Part shown: positions 1 through 11,029 of the stretch, one piece after another
Numbering within the stretch: the stretch's first letter is position 1
Layout: each line of letters begins with the position of its first letter
NCBI RefSeq assembly: GCF_933775445.1
Contig: NC_065873.1
Coordinates: forward strand, 28,768,001 to 28,832,000
Source of the DNA: Argentina anserina
Taxonomy: Eukaryota > Streptophyta > Magnoliopsida > Rosales > Rosaceae
Reading direction: 5' to 3'
Length of the DNA: 64,000 nt
Position numbers and translations under genes: made by a program
Notes under the pieces: model-generated
What the model saw: only the letters and a program-made list of their open reading frames with translations
The model's database searches: none
Told to the model about the DNA's origin: nothing

Positions 1-374
1 ACAGCAATAAGAGCATATCCAAACTTTCCTTGAAGATTTGCAACCGATCATTAAGAATATAATCATTCCCTCCCTCTATACGCGTCATTCCTGCATATGA
101 CACAGTGTGAATCACCATTTTCGCATCAATCGGTGGGCATATATCCATAAAGAATTGAACCGCATAGGGCGATTCTGGATAGAATCATCAGAAACAGAAC
201 TTATGCCAAAGCATTATATGCATTATTATCATCAGGTCACATTTTAACAACAAGTATCTAAAGCTTCTTGACTATATATACAACAGCACCCTCAGGTCAC
301 ATTTAACACTAACAAATATCAAGCCTGAATTATCGTGAAGAAGTTAACAGAAAGATATACATATTTCATTTCTA
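1..374. other. upstream region of first gene
   Basis: This AT-rich stretch precedes the small membrane-protein gene. A short phrase (ccctcaggtcac or close to it) occurs near 229-241 and 290-302, a minor local duplication. No gene is seen. It probably holds the promoter and 5' leader of the next gene. Confidence 0.4.
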
Positions 375-782
375 ATGGAGCCTGCCGTGATTGAGAGAAA
401 GGGATCATCAGGGAAGCTAGGGTGGACAGAGGAAACGCTGGCCTCCATGTCTGCACCTCCTTCTCCTCTGCTTGCCCTAGTTGGCATAGTCGTCATGCTA
501 TTGTACCTATCATCTTACGCAAACTACAAGTCCCAGATGCACCAGACTAAAGCTAGTTTCAATCTTTTTCTCTTGTTCTTGCCTATGATATTGATATTTC
601 TGGCCTATTATATGACCAAGTATGGGAGGTTTATGAGTCCGGCGACGAAGGCGACGGTGGTTGATGATCAGTCCGGCGCGTCGCCTTGGGGGGTTAGTTT
701 GTTTCTGGGGCTCATGCTGGTCTTGGTTTCTTATCATTCTTATTTTCAGTCCAAGTGGTGGCCGTTCTGGGGTTCTTATTAG
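375..782 (+). CDS. small plant membrane protein, three predicted TM helices
   Basis: This single-exon gene encodes 135 residues. Three strongly hydrophobic stretches are visible at about residues 31-47, 61-80 and 103-121, separated by short polar loops. The N-terminus is polar, with no obvious cleaved signal peptide, and the C-terminus is aromatic (KWWPFWGSY). The ATG at 375 is the first one with a long open frame, and the leader upstream is AT-rich as in plant genes. I recognise the general type, an uncharacterised small plant transmembrane protein, but cannot name a function. The next gene downstream is on the opposite strand, so the two converge. Confidence 0.75.
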   Translation: MEPAVIERKGSSGKLGWTEETLASMSAPPSPLLALVGIVVMLLYLSSYANYKSQMHQTKASFNLFLLFLPMILIFLAYYMTKYGRFMSPATKATVVDDQSGASPWGVSLFLGLMLVLVSYHSYFQSKWWPFWGSY

Positions 783-1482
783 TTGGTTCATTATCGACCA
801 ACCTTTTGAGTGTGTTTTTGTTACATATCTAGGGTCGCGATTAGCAAGTAGTTTTGAGTATACAACTGCTTCATGTACTCTGATTTTGGATTGTAATAGT
901 TCATGGTATTATTATTCAGTGAAACATTGATGGGCTGTAACACTTGTGTGCTTCAAGGCTTTCAATTCATTTCAAGAGTCGATGTAACGCTATTCTCGAT
1001 CACCAACATTTGCCGGGCTGTGCTATTATTTTTACGATGACCTCAATCTGAGCATGCCATGAATTGTTGAAGAAATATTGAAGATGGTCAGTACTATAAT
1101 ATGAAATCTGGCTCACCATATTCTTGTTTAGACCTTGTAAACATCATTGTTATTAACAGAAGAAAAAATGACAGAACTGAAACAAGGTAATGAGATAACT
1201 GAGAGCCTGAGACAAGGTAATGGGATAGCTGAGACAAGCTACAGAGTTGTTGCCATGGTGGGAATTTACACCACAAATGTGAAGGCTAACATATAATGGA
1301 TGCAGCTACGATCATGTTGCATTCCAAATGCTGTCTGCCATCTATGACAGATCCAAAAGCTACAATCTTACAAGCTGCAAGTTAAAATAGTTATATAACT
1401 CGCCCTAGAACCTAAAATCACCGCACGCTTTACATGTAAATAAATCAATACCTACAAATGAAGAGAACAATACAACAGACTA
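783..1482. other. convergent intergenic spacer
   Basis: This is the 3' flank shared by the membrane-protein gene (+) and the coiled-coil gene (-). A short near-repeat (acaaggtaatg.gata) occurs twice around 1182-1231. I see no further gene. Confidence 0.4.
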
Positions 1483-3311
1483 TTACCCCCCTCTGGAAGA
1501 TGATGCCGAAGATTTACTTGATGAAGGAAAATGACTCTTCACTTTCGGTACTTTAAAACTGGACGTGAACAACTTTACAGTTCCCTCAGTTGATGTAACA
1601 TCATCTCCATTTCTCTTTGAACTGCTCCTCCCCTGGTTATCCATAAACAAACAACTAATGTGAGCTTAAAGGCCAACAAGCATACAGATAGCTTTTGGTT
1701 TCTAATATTATATGTGATATGGTATCCTACGCAAAACCCATGCATGAACAACAAGAAAGAGTCATTACGTATACAATGTTCTAATAACTAGATCATGATG
1801 CATCTGAGTGTCGGAGCTAGACCCCTTACTAACATCACACTTCAGGGCAAACACATGCTTCACACTTTGAACTCAAGACATCAAAGTACTACCGAAAGTA
1901 TCACAGAAGCCTACAAATTAAAAGGGAGAAACAAAAACTGTAGTTATAAGAGTAAAAGTACCAGTTTGGTGTTCCTGGAAGGATCAGTAAGTTGTGCAGC
2001 AGATGACTCGTTCTTGACTGTCACAACACTTCTATCCAGAGCACCATTTTTGCCTCTCAAGTTATATGCTCGGGTTCGAGCTGAACAATGGTTCAAAACA
2101 GGTGTGGCAGAAGCACTAACTGACTTTCTGAATGACTCCAGTTCCCTTACAACTTTAGAATTTTCTTCCTTCAGCTTGGTGAAATCGGTTTCTAACAATG
2201 CAATCTTATCATCCTTTTCTTTGTTTGCTGACTGTAACTGCTCCATACTGGCAAGAAGATTCTGTACCTTTTCATTAGCCTGGTCAACTTCAGACTGCTT
2301 ACTCTTTAGTTTACCATCGTAGTCTTTTTCCATAATATTATACTGATTCCACACAAATTTCTTCTGCGCCAAGAGTGCAGATACCTCATTTCTCTTCTCC
2401 AGCGCAAGCTTATCATATTCCTGCTGTAACTTCTTAAGATCATCATCCGAACCTTTAGAAAGCCTCTTTTCTCCGCTTCCTATCCTGGACAACGACTTTA
2501 CACTGCTATCATTTCTTCCTTTTCGCTTACTGCTCTCCCCGTCTACCTATAATTGATCAGAGCTCAGAACAACACTCCGACACAAACCAACACGAAATTG
2601 CAACAGAAACGAGGAACATAGCGATACATACCTTTGGATCACTAGCCCCTTCGGCACGTAATTTAACCCATGTTACGAAATCGTCCAAGTCCCTCTGTAA
2701 TTCCTCTGCACATACAAAAGACCAGTAGACAATGAGGGCAAAACACACTCACAAACAAGTAGAATTCTCACTTTGGAAGCAATCAAGGTCGAAAACAAAC
2801 AGATTTAAGTAGCTTAAGTAGACATTGTTTACCAAATTAATCCCTATTCCTCTATCCTTAAAAAAACAGAATAATAATGTGAATTACAAAAAGTAATGTT
2901 CACCTTTTTGAAATCTGAAGAGACCAGCCTCTCTTTCCTTCATGCCCAGAAGCAACTCCAATTTGGCCACCTCAACCACACCAACCTTCTCCTGCCTTAC
3001 CAAATCCGCGTCCAACTACACCACAAAGTACAATAAAACCACACCAATTTCAGATTGAAATCGAACATTTCAAAACCCTAAATTGGAATTGGGGGAAATT
3101 GAATTACCTGGGCAATTTGATCCTGCAACAGTCTAACGTTAAAATCCCACTTCTCGTGTTCGGTTCTGATCCGATCCGCAAGCATCTTGCGGTCCTTGGC
3201 CATCGTCTCCAGCTGGGACTGCTGCTCCTGTAGAATGTTGACCATGGCGTTGAATATGTGCTCCCAGTTTTGACTTTCCGACGAGGATTTGGAGCGCGTT
3301 ACGTGACTCAT
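1483..3311 (-). CDS. coiled-coil protein of unknown function (5 exons)
   Basis: Reading the minus strand, exons at 3108-3311, 2904-3015, 2632-2705, 1962-2546 and 1483-1632 join in frame at GT-AG junctions into 374 residues. The first exon starts MSHVTRSKSSSESQNWEHIF. The protein is rich in Glu, Lys, Gln and Leu, with heptad-like stretches at about residues 20-110 and 155-260, suggesting long coiled coils. The tail is basic and Ser-rich, ends SSKSSASSSRGG, and carries an FKVPKVKS motif of nuclear or chromatin-protein flavour. I do not recognise a named family. Exon phases are consistent throughout, so the gene looks intact. Confidence 0.75.
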
Positions 3312-4789
3312 TTTGAAAGATTGGAAGTGAAAGATTGAATCTTTGAGAGGGGCAGAGACGATGAAGAAGAAGACCGTTGGGGAGTGGAAGTGTCTTGCAG
3401 AGGTTTGAAGTGGTTTGAACTTTGCAGTGTTTGGTATTTAGATCAACGGTCAATAAGTGAGACTGAACCGATACATCTGGTGACTCTGTTCTCGTTCTAT
3501 GCTCATAAGATGATTGGGCTCGAGGTGAAGGCCCAAAAGAATGAATGGGGTTCATACTTGCTTCATACTAGTTCATAGCATGATAGAAAGCAATTAGGGG
3601 TTTGCCCTTTCAAAAATTATGATCAATTTCTGAAGTTTAGTGGTTCGTTCATGGGAGCTCACGGTGTGAAACACCAGGATGTAATATATAGTAAAAATAC
3701 AGCTTTCGATATCATAAGGATTCTCTAGGCATTTGGTCTATTGGGTAATCCGTGATCGACTTCTTTTCATTGTCGGATGGAATAGACATCTCAATAGTAG
3801 CGATCTCATTACTGGTTTCTATGTGTTTATCATAAGACTTATCTTCACCGTTGGATTATTTGGTTAATAAACTTCCTAATGAATTGGCAATCTCGATAGT
3901 AAACAATTTCATTACTAGCTCATGTTTGTTTGTTGGTGAATACTAATCAAGTTTCCGAATTCAACCAATTCATTTCACGTTTAGTATCTCTCTACCTTAA
4001 CTTTTGGTACTGCAACAAGAGATTCACATAATTCTAACGAAACAAACAATTACAAAATCGTTTTCTACATGTATACCTTATTCAAAAGTATACCTTCCAT
4101 GTCTTTTTATCAAAAGATGGAAATAATGCGTGCAACTATCTAAGGGAACTATGCTATCTCGGGCAATACAAGACTAGAATAAAGTCAAATTTATGAGCTT
4201 AAATTACGTTAACTTAAACTTTACTTAATATGCTGAGAATTTATCAGAAATAGGAGGTCAGATTATTTTTTCCACCTCCTTTGTTATTTTGATTTCAATA
4301 AATTAAGGACAGTTTGTCCAATTAAAAAAACTTTACTTAATATGTTGGGCGTGGGATTGAGTCTCTCGTTGGGTTCCAAATCTCATTTCAAAAAAAAAAA
4401 AGTTGTACTTAATATGCTATCAATCATGTACATTTTCTCCCCTAATATTAATCCAAATATTCGATTCACAGAGTTCTTCGACTTGGCTCACTATGAAAGT
4501 CCATATTATTCCCCGAATATGATGGCTAACCTCTTAATGAAGCCAGGGATCGAGTAAAGAAAATGAAGAAAAACTGGGAAGTAACATCTTTAAAGAGTAG
4601 AAAAGAAAACACAATGAATAATGAAATAATTATAATTATATGTATGGTTTTATATTAGTGTCAGCTTTTGGACTATTGTAATTTGGAGTGAGTGTAACTT
4701 AATCCACGGATCGGAGTTGGGAAAAAATAACAGACAAATGTGGGGGAAAATCCCAAGCCACCATCGGATTTCCCAAGATCACCGAGCCA
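3312..4789. other. intergenic spacer
   Basis: The left part is the upstream region of the coiled-coil gene (minus strand). The rest is AT-rich, with A-runs near 4323 and 4390. No gene or clear transposon end is visible. Confidence 0.4.
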
Positions 4790-4798
4790 TATATATAC
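4790..4798 (+). promoter_or_regulatory. probable TATA box of the invertase gene
   Basis: The sequence catatatatacc lies about 65 bases before the CT repeat and about 240 bases before the invertase ATG. That is a plausible TATA position for a leader containing the repeat. No transcription start is known. Confidence 0.4.
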
Positions 4799-4853
4799 CT
4801 GTATGGCTGTATATTCATCACCTAACTTCATTTCAGAGAAGGATAAGTACTTG

Positions 4854-4855
<2 letters not shown>

Positions 4856-4913
<58 letters not shown>
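4856..4913 (+). repeat. (CT)n microsatellite in the invertase 5' leader
   Basis: About 58 bases of uninterrupted CT repeat lie between the probable TATA box and the start codon at 5036. The repeat is therefore likely transcribed in the 5' leader. Runs this long are usually polymorphic in length. Confidence 0.9.
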
Positions 4914-4918
<5 letters not shown>

Positions 4919-5035
4919 TTGGTAAGCACGTGAACTTTATAAACGAACTTATAATCTTATACCTGTGTCCTATATACCGATGAACTGATCGATGAAGTAC
5001 ATTGTGCAACCCTGCAGAGATAACTGAGGATCGAC

Positions 5036-7075
5036 ATGTCTCCGATGGCTGCTGCCGAAAATGGAAGTGTAAGAAGTGGTCATGAGGCAGCCGGCAGCAT
5101 CTTCGACATCGGAAACTCCGATTTCCTTAAGATGTTGGAGAGACCTAGAACAATAAACGTGGAGAGGAAGAGGTCCTTTGATGAAAGGTCATTCAGTGAA
5201 ATGTCAAACATTGAACACCTCGAGTATATGTCCTCGTCTATTTTGAACACTACTACGCCTAGATCATGCTATGACTCGCATCTCATGGTGTCCGATGCTT
5301 GGGAGTCCTTGAGGCGCTCCGTCGTTCACTTCCGCGGCCAACCGGTTGGTACTCTTGCCGCTGTGGACAGTTCTGTTGAACAACTTAACTATGATCAGGT
5401 TAATTCTTTTTCTCTTTGATGCTAGGTTTTTCAATGAGTACGATTGATGTTACCTTCATTAGTAACCATGTTCTTTAGAAGGGTTATAGATATCATGCTT
5501 GGATTTCAAATTTTGCTCATTTTTTACCAGTTCTTTGTGCATTCCTCAAGTGTCTGATTTAGTGTGAACAATATATTGAACGGCAGGTATTTGTTAGAGA
5601 CTTTGTCCCGAGCGCGTTGGCGTTTTTGATGAATGGGGAAGAAAAAATAGTGAAGAACTTTCTCTTGAAAACGCTTCGGCTCCAATCATGGGAGAAAATA
5701 GTCGACGAGTTTAAGCTTGGAGCTGGGGTAATGCCTGCCAGTTTCAAAGTAGAGCACGACCAAGTTAGAAACAATGACATCATCACTGCGGATTTTGGCG
5801 AGAGTGCAATAGGAAGAGTAGCTCCTGTTGATTCAGGGTTTTGGTGGATCATATTGCTTCGTGCTTACACAAAGTCTACCGGAGACTCTTCCCTCGCCGA
5901 ATTGCCGGAATGCCAAAACGGTATTCGCCTTATTCTCAGCCTCTGTCTATCCGAAGGCTTCGATACCTTCCCTACTCTATTATGTGCCGATGGATGCTGC
6001 ATGATTGATCGTAGAATGGTTAGTTCTTCAACCAAATCTTAAGCTATATTGGCATAACTTTAACTTGGGTAGTCTAATCTCATTTTATAACACCTACAGG
6101 GCGTATATGGGTACCCCATAGAAATACAAGCATTGTTCTTCATGGCTTTGAGATGTGCTTGCTTTCTTCTCAAGCAAGACGATGTGGGTAAGGAATTTGT
6201 AGAAAGGATCACTAATCGTCTCCATGCTCTAAGTTTCCATATGAGGAGCTACTTCTGGCTAGACCTGAAGCAGCTCAATGACATATATCGTTACAAAACG
6301 GAGGAGTATTCTCATACAGCAGTGAACAAGTTCAATGTAATGCCCGATTCGCTTCCAGATTGGGTGTTCGATTTCATGCCGAGTCGTGGTGGCTACTTCA
6401 TTGGAAATGTTAGCCCTGCGAGAATGGATTTCCGGTGGTTCTGTTTGGGTAACTGTGTGGCGATTCTGTCGTCTCTAGCAACTCCAGAGCAATCTGCAGC
6501 GATAATGGACCTTATTGAAGAGCGTTGGGATGAGCTGGTTGGAGAAATGCCTCTGAAAATTTGTTATCCGACTATTGAAAGCCATGAGTATCGAATTGTC
6601 ACTGGTTGTGACCCTAAGAACACCAAGTGGAGTTACCACAATGGGGGCTCTTGGCCAGGTTGGTTTTCTAGCAACTCCAAAGCACATCATGTTCGTTAAA
6701 ATTTGAACGACATCACATACTCCGAAATATGAAGTTCGTTGTTTTTCGTCACAACTATACTTATGTTAATTTGTGGTTGTAGTGCTACTATGGTTGTTGA
6801 CAGCAGCGTGCATAAAGACTGGACGTCCCCAAATTGCAAGGCGTGCAATTGATCTGACTGAGAGCCGGCTATCGAAAGATCACTGGCCGGAGTATTATGA
6901 CGGCAAATCGGGGAGGTACATCGGAAAGCAAGCACGTAAGTTCCAAACATGGTCTATTGCAGGCTATTTGGTGGCCAAGATGATGATGGATGACCCCTCT
7001 CATCTGAGGATGATATCACTAGAGGAAGATTGCGTGAAGCCCCTTATAAAAAGATCATCTTCATGGACATCTTAG
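5036..7075 (+). CDS. neutral/alkaline invertase, cytosolic type (GH100)
   Basis: This enzyme hydrolyses sucrose to glucose and fructose at neutral to alkaline pH. Exons 5036-5398, 5587-6018, 6100-6658 and 6783-7075 join in frame into 548 residues, normal for the short cytosolic clade; no long organelle transit peptide is seen. GH100 hallmarks are present: [17 protein letters not shown] at about residue 123, [11 protein letters not shown] with the putative general-acid Asp at about 203, [10 protein letters not shown] at about 443, and WPEYYDG with the putative catalytic Glu at about 488. The catalytic assignment is by analogy with cyanobacterial InvA. The Ser-rich N-terminus ([14 protein letters not shown]) resembles phosphorylated regions of plant homologues. 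The C-terminus is KRSSSWTS. The gene looks intact. Confidence 0.93.
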
Positions 7076-7466
7076 ATGTTTCACATGCTTGCCAAATCCA
7101 TTATATTTTGCATTTCACACTTGTGAGTTATCAAGTAAATGAAGTAATGTCAAATTTTGTAGAGTAGAGTGGCACACCTATCAGCCTTTATAATTCTACT
7201 CTGTTTTATTTTTTGCCACATGCTACAAAGAGCTCTGGGCATTATTTAATGTCATTACTTGTTACAATATGCAAGAAGTATAGAACTTAACACAACATTG
7301 TGGTGCAAATGCATCTTTCCCACGGCAAAAATAACACAATGTTTTTAAGAGCCGTCCTCGTATCGTATTTTAGGCTAATAATGACATTGAACTTACGATC
7401 ACAAAATTGTGCAACACCAAAACGAATGGATTTTAACACATCACAAAATTATGCAAGCTGCCCAAA
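7076..7466. other. spacer between invertase and F-box genes
   Basis: This holds the 3' flank of the invertase gene and the short upstream region of the F-box gene. It is AT-rich and I see no separate element. Confidence 0.4.
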
Positions 7467-9481
7467 ATGGATTCTTTTCCGGTCCCCGACGAGATTGCCC
7501 TCAGAATCGCCTCGTTACTCGAGGTACGGACGTACGGTCCTTGCTGGTTTCAATTTCTTCCCTAGTTTCTTATGAAAAAAATGTCGACACACCCTTGAGA
7601 CTTGTTGACATCTTTGTGCTCTGTTTTGGAAACCAAGGTGTGGGATTTGTGTGCGTTGGCTTGTTGTTCTACCTCTTGGAAGGAGCTTTGTGGGTCTGAT
7701 TGCTTATGGGAGTTTCTAGCTAAAAAGCGATGGCCCTTTCTGGAATTCTCCGATGATTCTGAGTCTGAGTCTGCTTCGTCCACTGCGATCAAAAGTCCGA
7801 AGGATAAGGTACTTGCTTCAAATAGGGTGTGTTTTTTTTACTGTCCACTTTCCTATTTATGTTTCTACAATTTTCTGTACTAGAAGTTTGTTTTGATTTC
7901 TTGATCATGATTAATTGATGAACAAATCTTCGTAAATATGTTGACTTTTCGGCAAATTATGATGATTAGTTACATGAATATTTCAGCTTGTAGTGATAAA
8001 CTGATAATGATATGCATAAGTAATGAGATATCCATGATTGCTGAGAGTTGATGCTTGTAATCATATACTGCACTACAGGGGTGGAGGCTCTTTTATGAGG
8101 AGACTCAGAATCAGAAGGCTGCTAGTGCTGCTTTGGTGATTGAGTATTTGGAAAAATGTTCAATGTATGGATCTATTGAGGTTGCTCATTATCAAAAAGC
8201 AATTGGTGACTTTCAAGCAATCAAATTTGGATACGAAGATGCCTTGATATTCCTATTGAAGCCAAGTTTGGATGTGCAGCTCAACCTACTTGGTCGGCAG
8301 TCTGCACTATTGCTTGAATTGGTTAAGAGTTCCGGTATATGTCTTTTACTCTTGTGTCTGCTTTGAATTGGTTTACAAACCTATGTTAATCTTTTTTTTT
8401 TTTTCATTCTGAATTCAGAGTATCACTGTCATATGAACAATGTTCTAAAAAACGGTCTAGGCGGTGCCTAGGCGCTAGGAGGTCACCCACCGCCACGTTT
8501 TTTTGCCTCGGCGGCCATCTGTGGCGTTTTGAGAATTAGGCGGTTCTAGGTGGTCTTAGGCGGCCGCTTAGGCGGTCTAAGGCAGCCGCCTAGGCGGTTC
8601 TAAGCGGTCTTAGGCGGTCATATTCAGTCCTAGGTGGTCTAATTGGCTCTATTTAGTCCTAGGTAGTCAACCATCATTTGACATTTAAAAAAAACACTAA
8701 AAGATGCCGCAACTCTCACTCTTTGTTTATTTTCTGAAAACTGAATCTCATCAACAGAAGAAGAGGAAAGAAATATGAATATTAAGTTTGAGTCCGATAC
8801 TGAATGAGTTAGGAAATAATTTGGAGAGAAATAAATTGAGATTTAGTATTATTGCATTTGTTTCATTATTTATCTTTTCTTCAAATATTTTTATAGACTT
8901 TCTACTTAAGTTATGTGAATTTAGACTATTTTAAGTATTTTTAAAATTAATATTAAACATCATTTTATATTTTTAATCATTAAAATAGTTTAAATGTATG
9001 TATAAAAATAAATAAATATTTAATAATTCAAAACCGTCTAGGAGGCCGCCTAACCGTCTAGGCGCTAGGAGGTGGTTGTCTTCCTGCATACCGTCTAGTG
9101 CTTTTTAGAACCTTGCATATGAATAAAAAAAATTACTTACAAAATTATCCAATCTCATGTTTGTAACTAGATATATCTGTTGTAATTGAACTACATTATT
9201 GGCAGGTCAAATGTGTTGTGAAAGTACTCCGGAAAAAGAAGATAGCAGAACGGCAAGTATGTCTTAGATGGTGGACGCTAGGAAAATGGTCGAATGGTTA
9301 TGGTATTCGCATGAATGATGAGCTGCATTCTCACCAGTTTACATTATTAGATATTGCACTAGGTAGAGAAGAGGAGGTTCTTGCAGTGCTTTATCGAGGT
9401 GCTATTTATGAGGTACTATGCGTTCAGATCACGCTGGCCAAGCCTTCGACTACATCTTCAACTTCCCTACGCATATTTTAA
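7467..9481 (+). CDS. F-box protein of unknown substrate
   Basis: Exons 7467-7523, 7638-7808, 8079-8321 and 9206-9481 join in frame into 248 residues. The N-terminal F-box is clear: VPDEIALRIASLLE continues into VWDLCALACCSTSWKELC and LWEFLAKKRWPFL (about residues 5-55). Such proteins usually join Skp1-cullin E3 ligases and choose substrates through the rest of the chain. The C-terminal part (IAERQVCLRWWTLGKW, then VLYRGAIYEVLCVQI) resembles a plant F-box subfamily with a conserved RQVCVKWWKLGRW-type motif. The exon-3 donor GTTAAG at 8322 keeps the frame. A stronger-looking donor 13 bases later (GTATATG) would shift it and stop soon after. The last intron holds a hAT-like insertion. Confidence 0.72.
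8430..9123. mobile_element. non-autonomous hAT-like element with 8-bp target duplication
   Basis: The element spans 8438-9115 (678 bp). It starts CAATGTTCTAAAAA, and its reverse-complemented right end starts CAAGGTTCTAAAAA, so the terminal inverted repeats match at 13 of 14 bases. It is flanked by a perfect 8-bp direct repeat, CATATGAA, at 8430-8437 and 9116-9123, as expected for hAT transposition. The interior begins and ends with many degenerate copies of a CTAGGCGG-type motif on both strands around an AT-rich core. No transposase frame is present. It lies within the last intron of the F-box gene. Confidence 0.9.
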
Positions 9482-11029
9482 ACTGGTCAGTAAATTGAGC
9501 AGGAATAACTATGTTATCTTGCCTAATGATCTGATATCTTTTGTTTAACCCAAAAAAAAAGATCTTGATATCTTTTGTTGTATATAATGTTTATACAGTG
9601 TGTGAAATGTTTATACATTGTTCAACATTTGTTTACACATTTTGTTCATATGTGTGAAAATGATGCTTGTAAATTCTGATCAATAATTATTTGGATATCG
9701 TGAACCAGTCTGCCATGCGCAAGGTACTTCAATCTCGTTAACACGATCAATAAGGATCTTGGAATCGCCCTCAACTTGTAAATGTTGAAAATTGTGAATA
9801 GCTGTAGCCTAAAGATTTTGTAAAAGTTATTACAGGATATCCATCTCGATTACAAATTATAAAACCTGCTCAGGCCTTCTTGCCAGTAAGAATTGCTCAG
9901 CTGCATAAAAGTTGGAAACAAGAATAAAATGAAGGTGAATTGTGTGGAATCTTAAAGTGGATGATGCACAGTTCATCCTATAGCAAAAATTTATTACATC
10001 TTATCTACTCTGAAGTTACCACTCAGTGACCACGACTACTTCGGAAGTAGAACCACAGTGATTAACTTTGATACAGAAAACGAAAGCGGCATGCATCAAA
10101 TTTCAGTAAAAAAGGTTGTGTGAAGGTGAAAATCTAGACCTGAGAGCGAGAGGAGCAGCAGGAGAGAGGTGAGTCGACTCGGCGAGACGGACTCGGATCT
10201 GGTTGACGACGACTCGCTTCCCCATGCTGGTGATCACTCGGCTGCTGGACATACAATTAAGACTGAGCAGAAAAGGAGAGAGGAAGAAGAAGAAGATGAA
10301 GATTAGAGAGTGATGAGGTGTTGGTTTAATCTGCGTTTAAATCCACAAAGGGTAATATTGTCTTTTTAGAAAACATACAATAACATATTGGTTCGTTTTA
10401 AGCTCGAATTCGACATCTTCAAACAAAGAAACGAGAAAGCAACTAAGTGTTCTAGACAAAACTAGTTCTTCCATTTTGATAAACAGCAGATAAGTCATCA
10501 AGCAAGACTTGAGCAGGAGAAGGAGGATCCTCAAACTTCACCATTTCCAGATCATAACATATTCAATTTTTTGTAGAATGCTTTCTCATTAATAAGACAC
10601 GATCATATTTTTATTATGCTTATGTATAACTGTGGTTAGTGTTTTAAAGAAGGTGGTCATTGACCGTGGACGACAAATTTGTTTTTTAATGAAATTCGGA
10701 CATGTTGTGCTATTGACGTGGCGTGGTCTCATTGGTCAGATGACACTATAAGATCAACCAGATCCCCTATGTGACAAACAAGGTGTAAATCATTCCAAAA
10801 ATACATATCCAACGACGCAGATTGATCTGATCCATAAATCGACCGTCGAAAAGGTCGAATTCTCTACATGAACTAGTCCACCTCCTTATGCTCTTCGGTA
10901 GTTGTTGGACAAGCCGATCGAGTAGTTTAACTGCTCAAACTAAAACCCTCGGACTCGTCAAGACGCGCAGTCGAAGCTTCTTCTTCTTCTGTCTTCGGAA
11001 TCCAACACTGAGGTTTTCAGCTGAGACCA
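9482..11029. other. intergenic spacer, possibly with a small minus-strand gene
   Basis: This lies between the F-box and ERD2-like genes. Apart from the weak minus-strand candidate at 10140-10252, I see no coding sequence. A purine-rich run on the plus strand near 10275-10310 would be a CT-rich leader on the minus strand. Confidence 0.35.
10140..10252 (-). CDS. possible first exon of a small unidentified protein
   Basis: On the minus strand an ATG at 10252 opens a GC-richer stretch of 113 bases beginning MSSSRVITSMGKRVV. It ends at a good donor (CAG|GTCTAG) and is preceded by a CT-rich leader-like run. A possible downstream exon lies near 9870-9905, in a frame reading EQFLLARRPEQVL before a stop. 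Direct joining gives a phase mismatch and an early stop instead. The basic, Arg-rich start could be an organelle-targeting peptide. I cannot name it, and it may not be a gene. Confidence 0.25.

Noticed and set aside
8419..8450. A possible extra F-box exon disrupted by the hAT-like insertion
   Set aside because: An AG before 8419 suggested an interrupted exon, but using the donor at 8322 joins exon 3 to exon 4 in frame with family-like spacing, so the insertion is intronic and the gene intact.
10140..10252. Naming the small minus-strand exon as an organelle protein gene
   Set aside because: The basic N-terminus is suggestive, but joining it to the nearest downstream block gives a phase mismatch, so I left it unnamed at low confidence.
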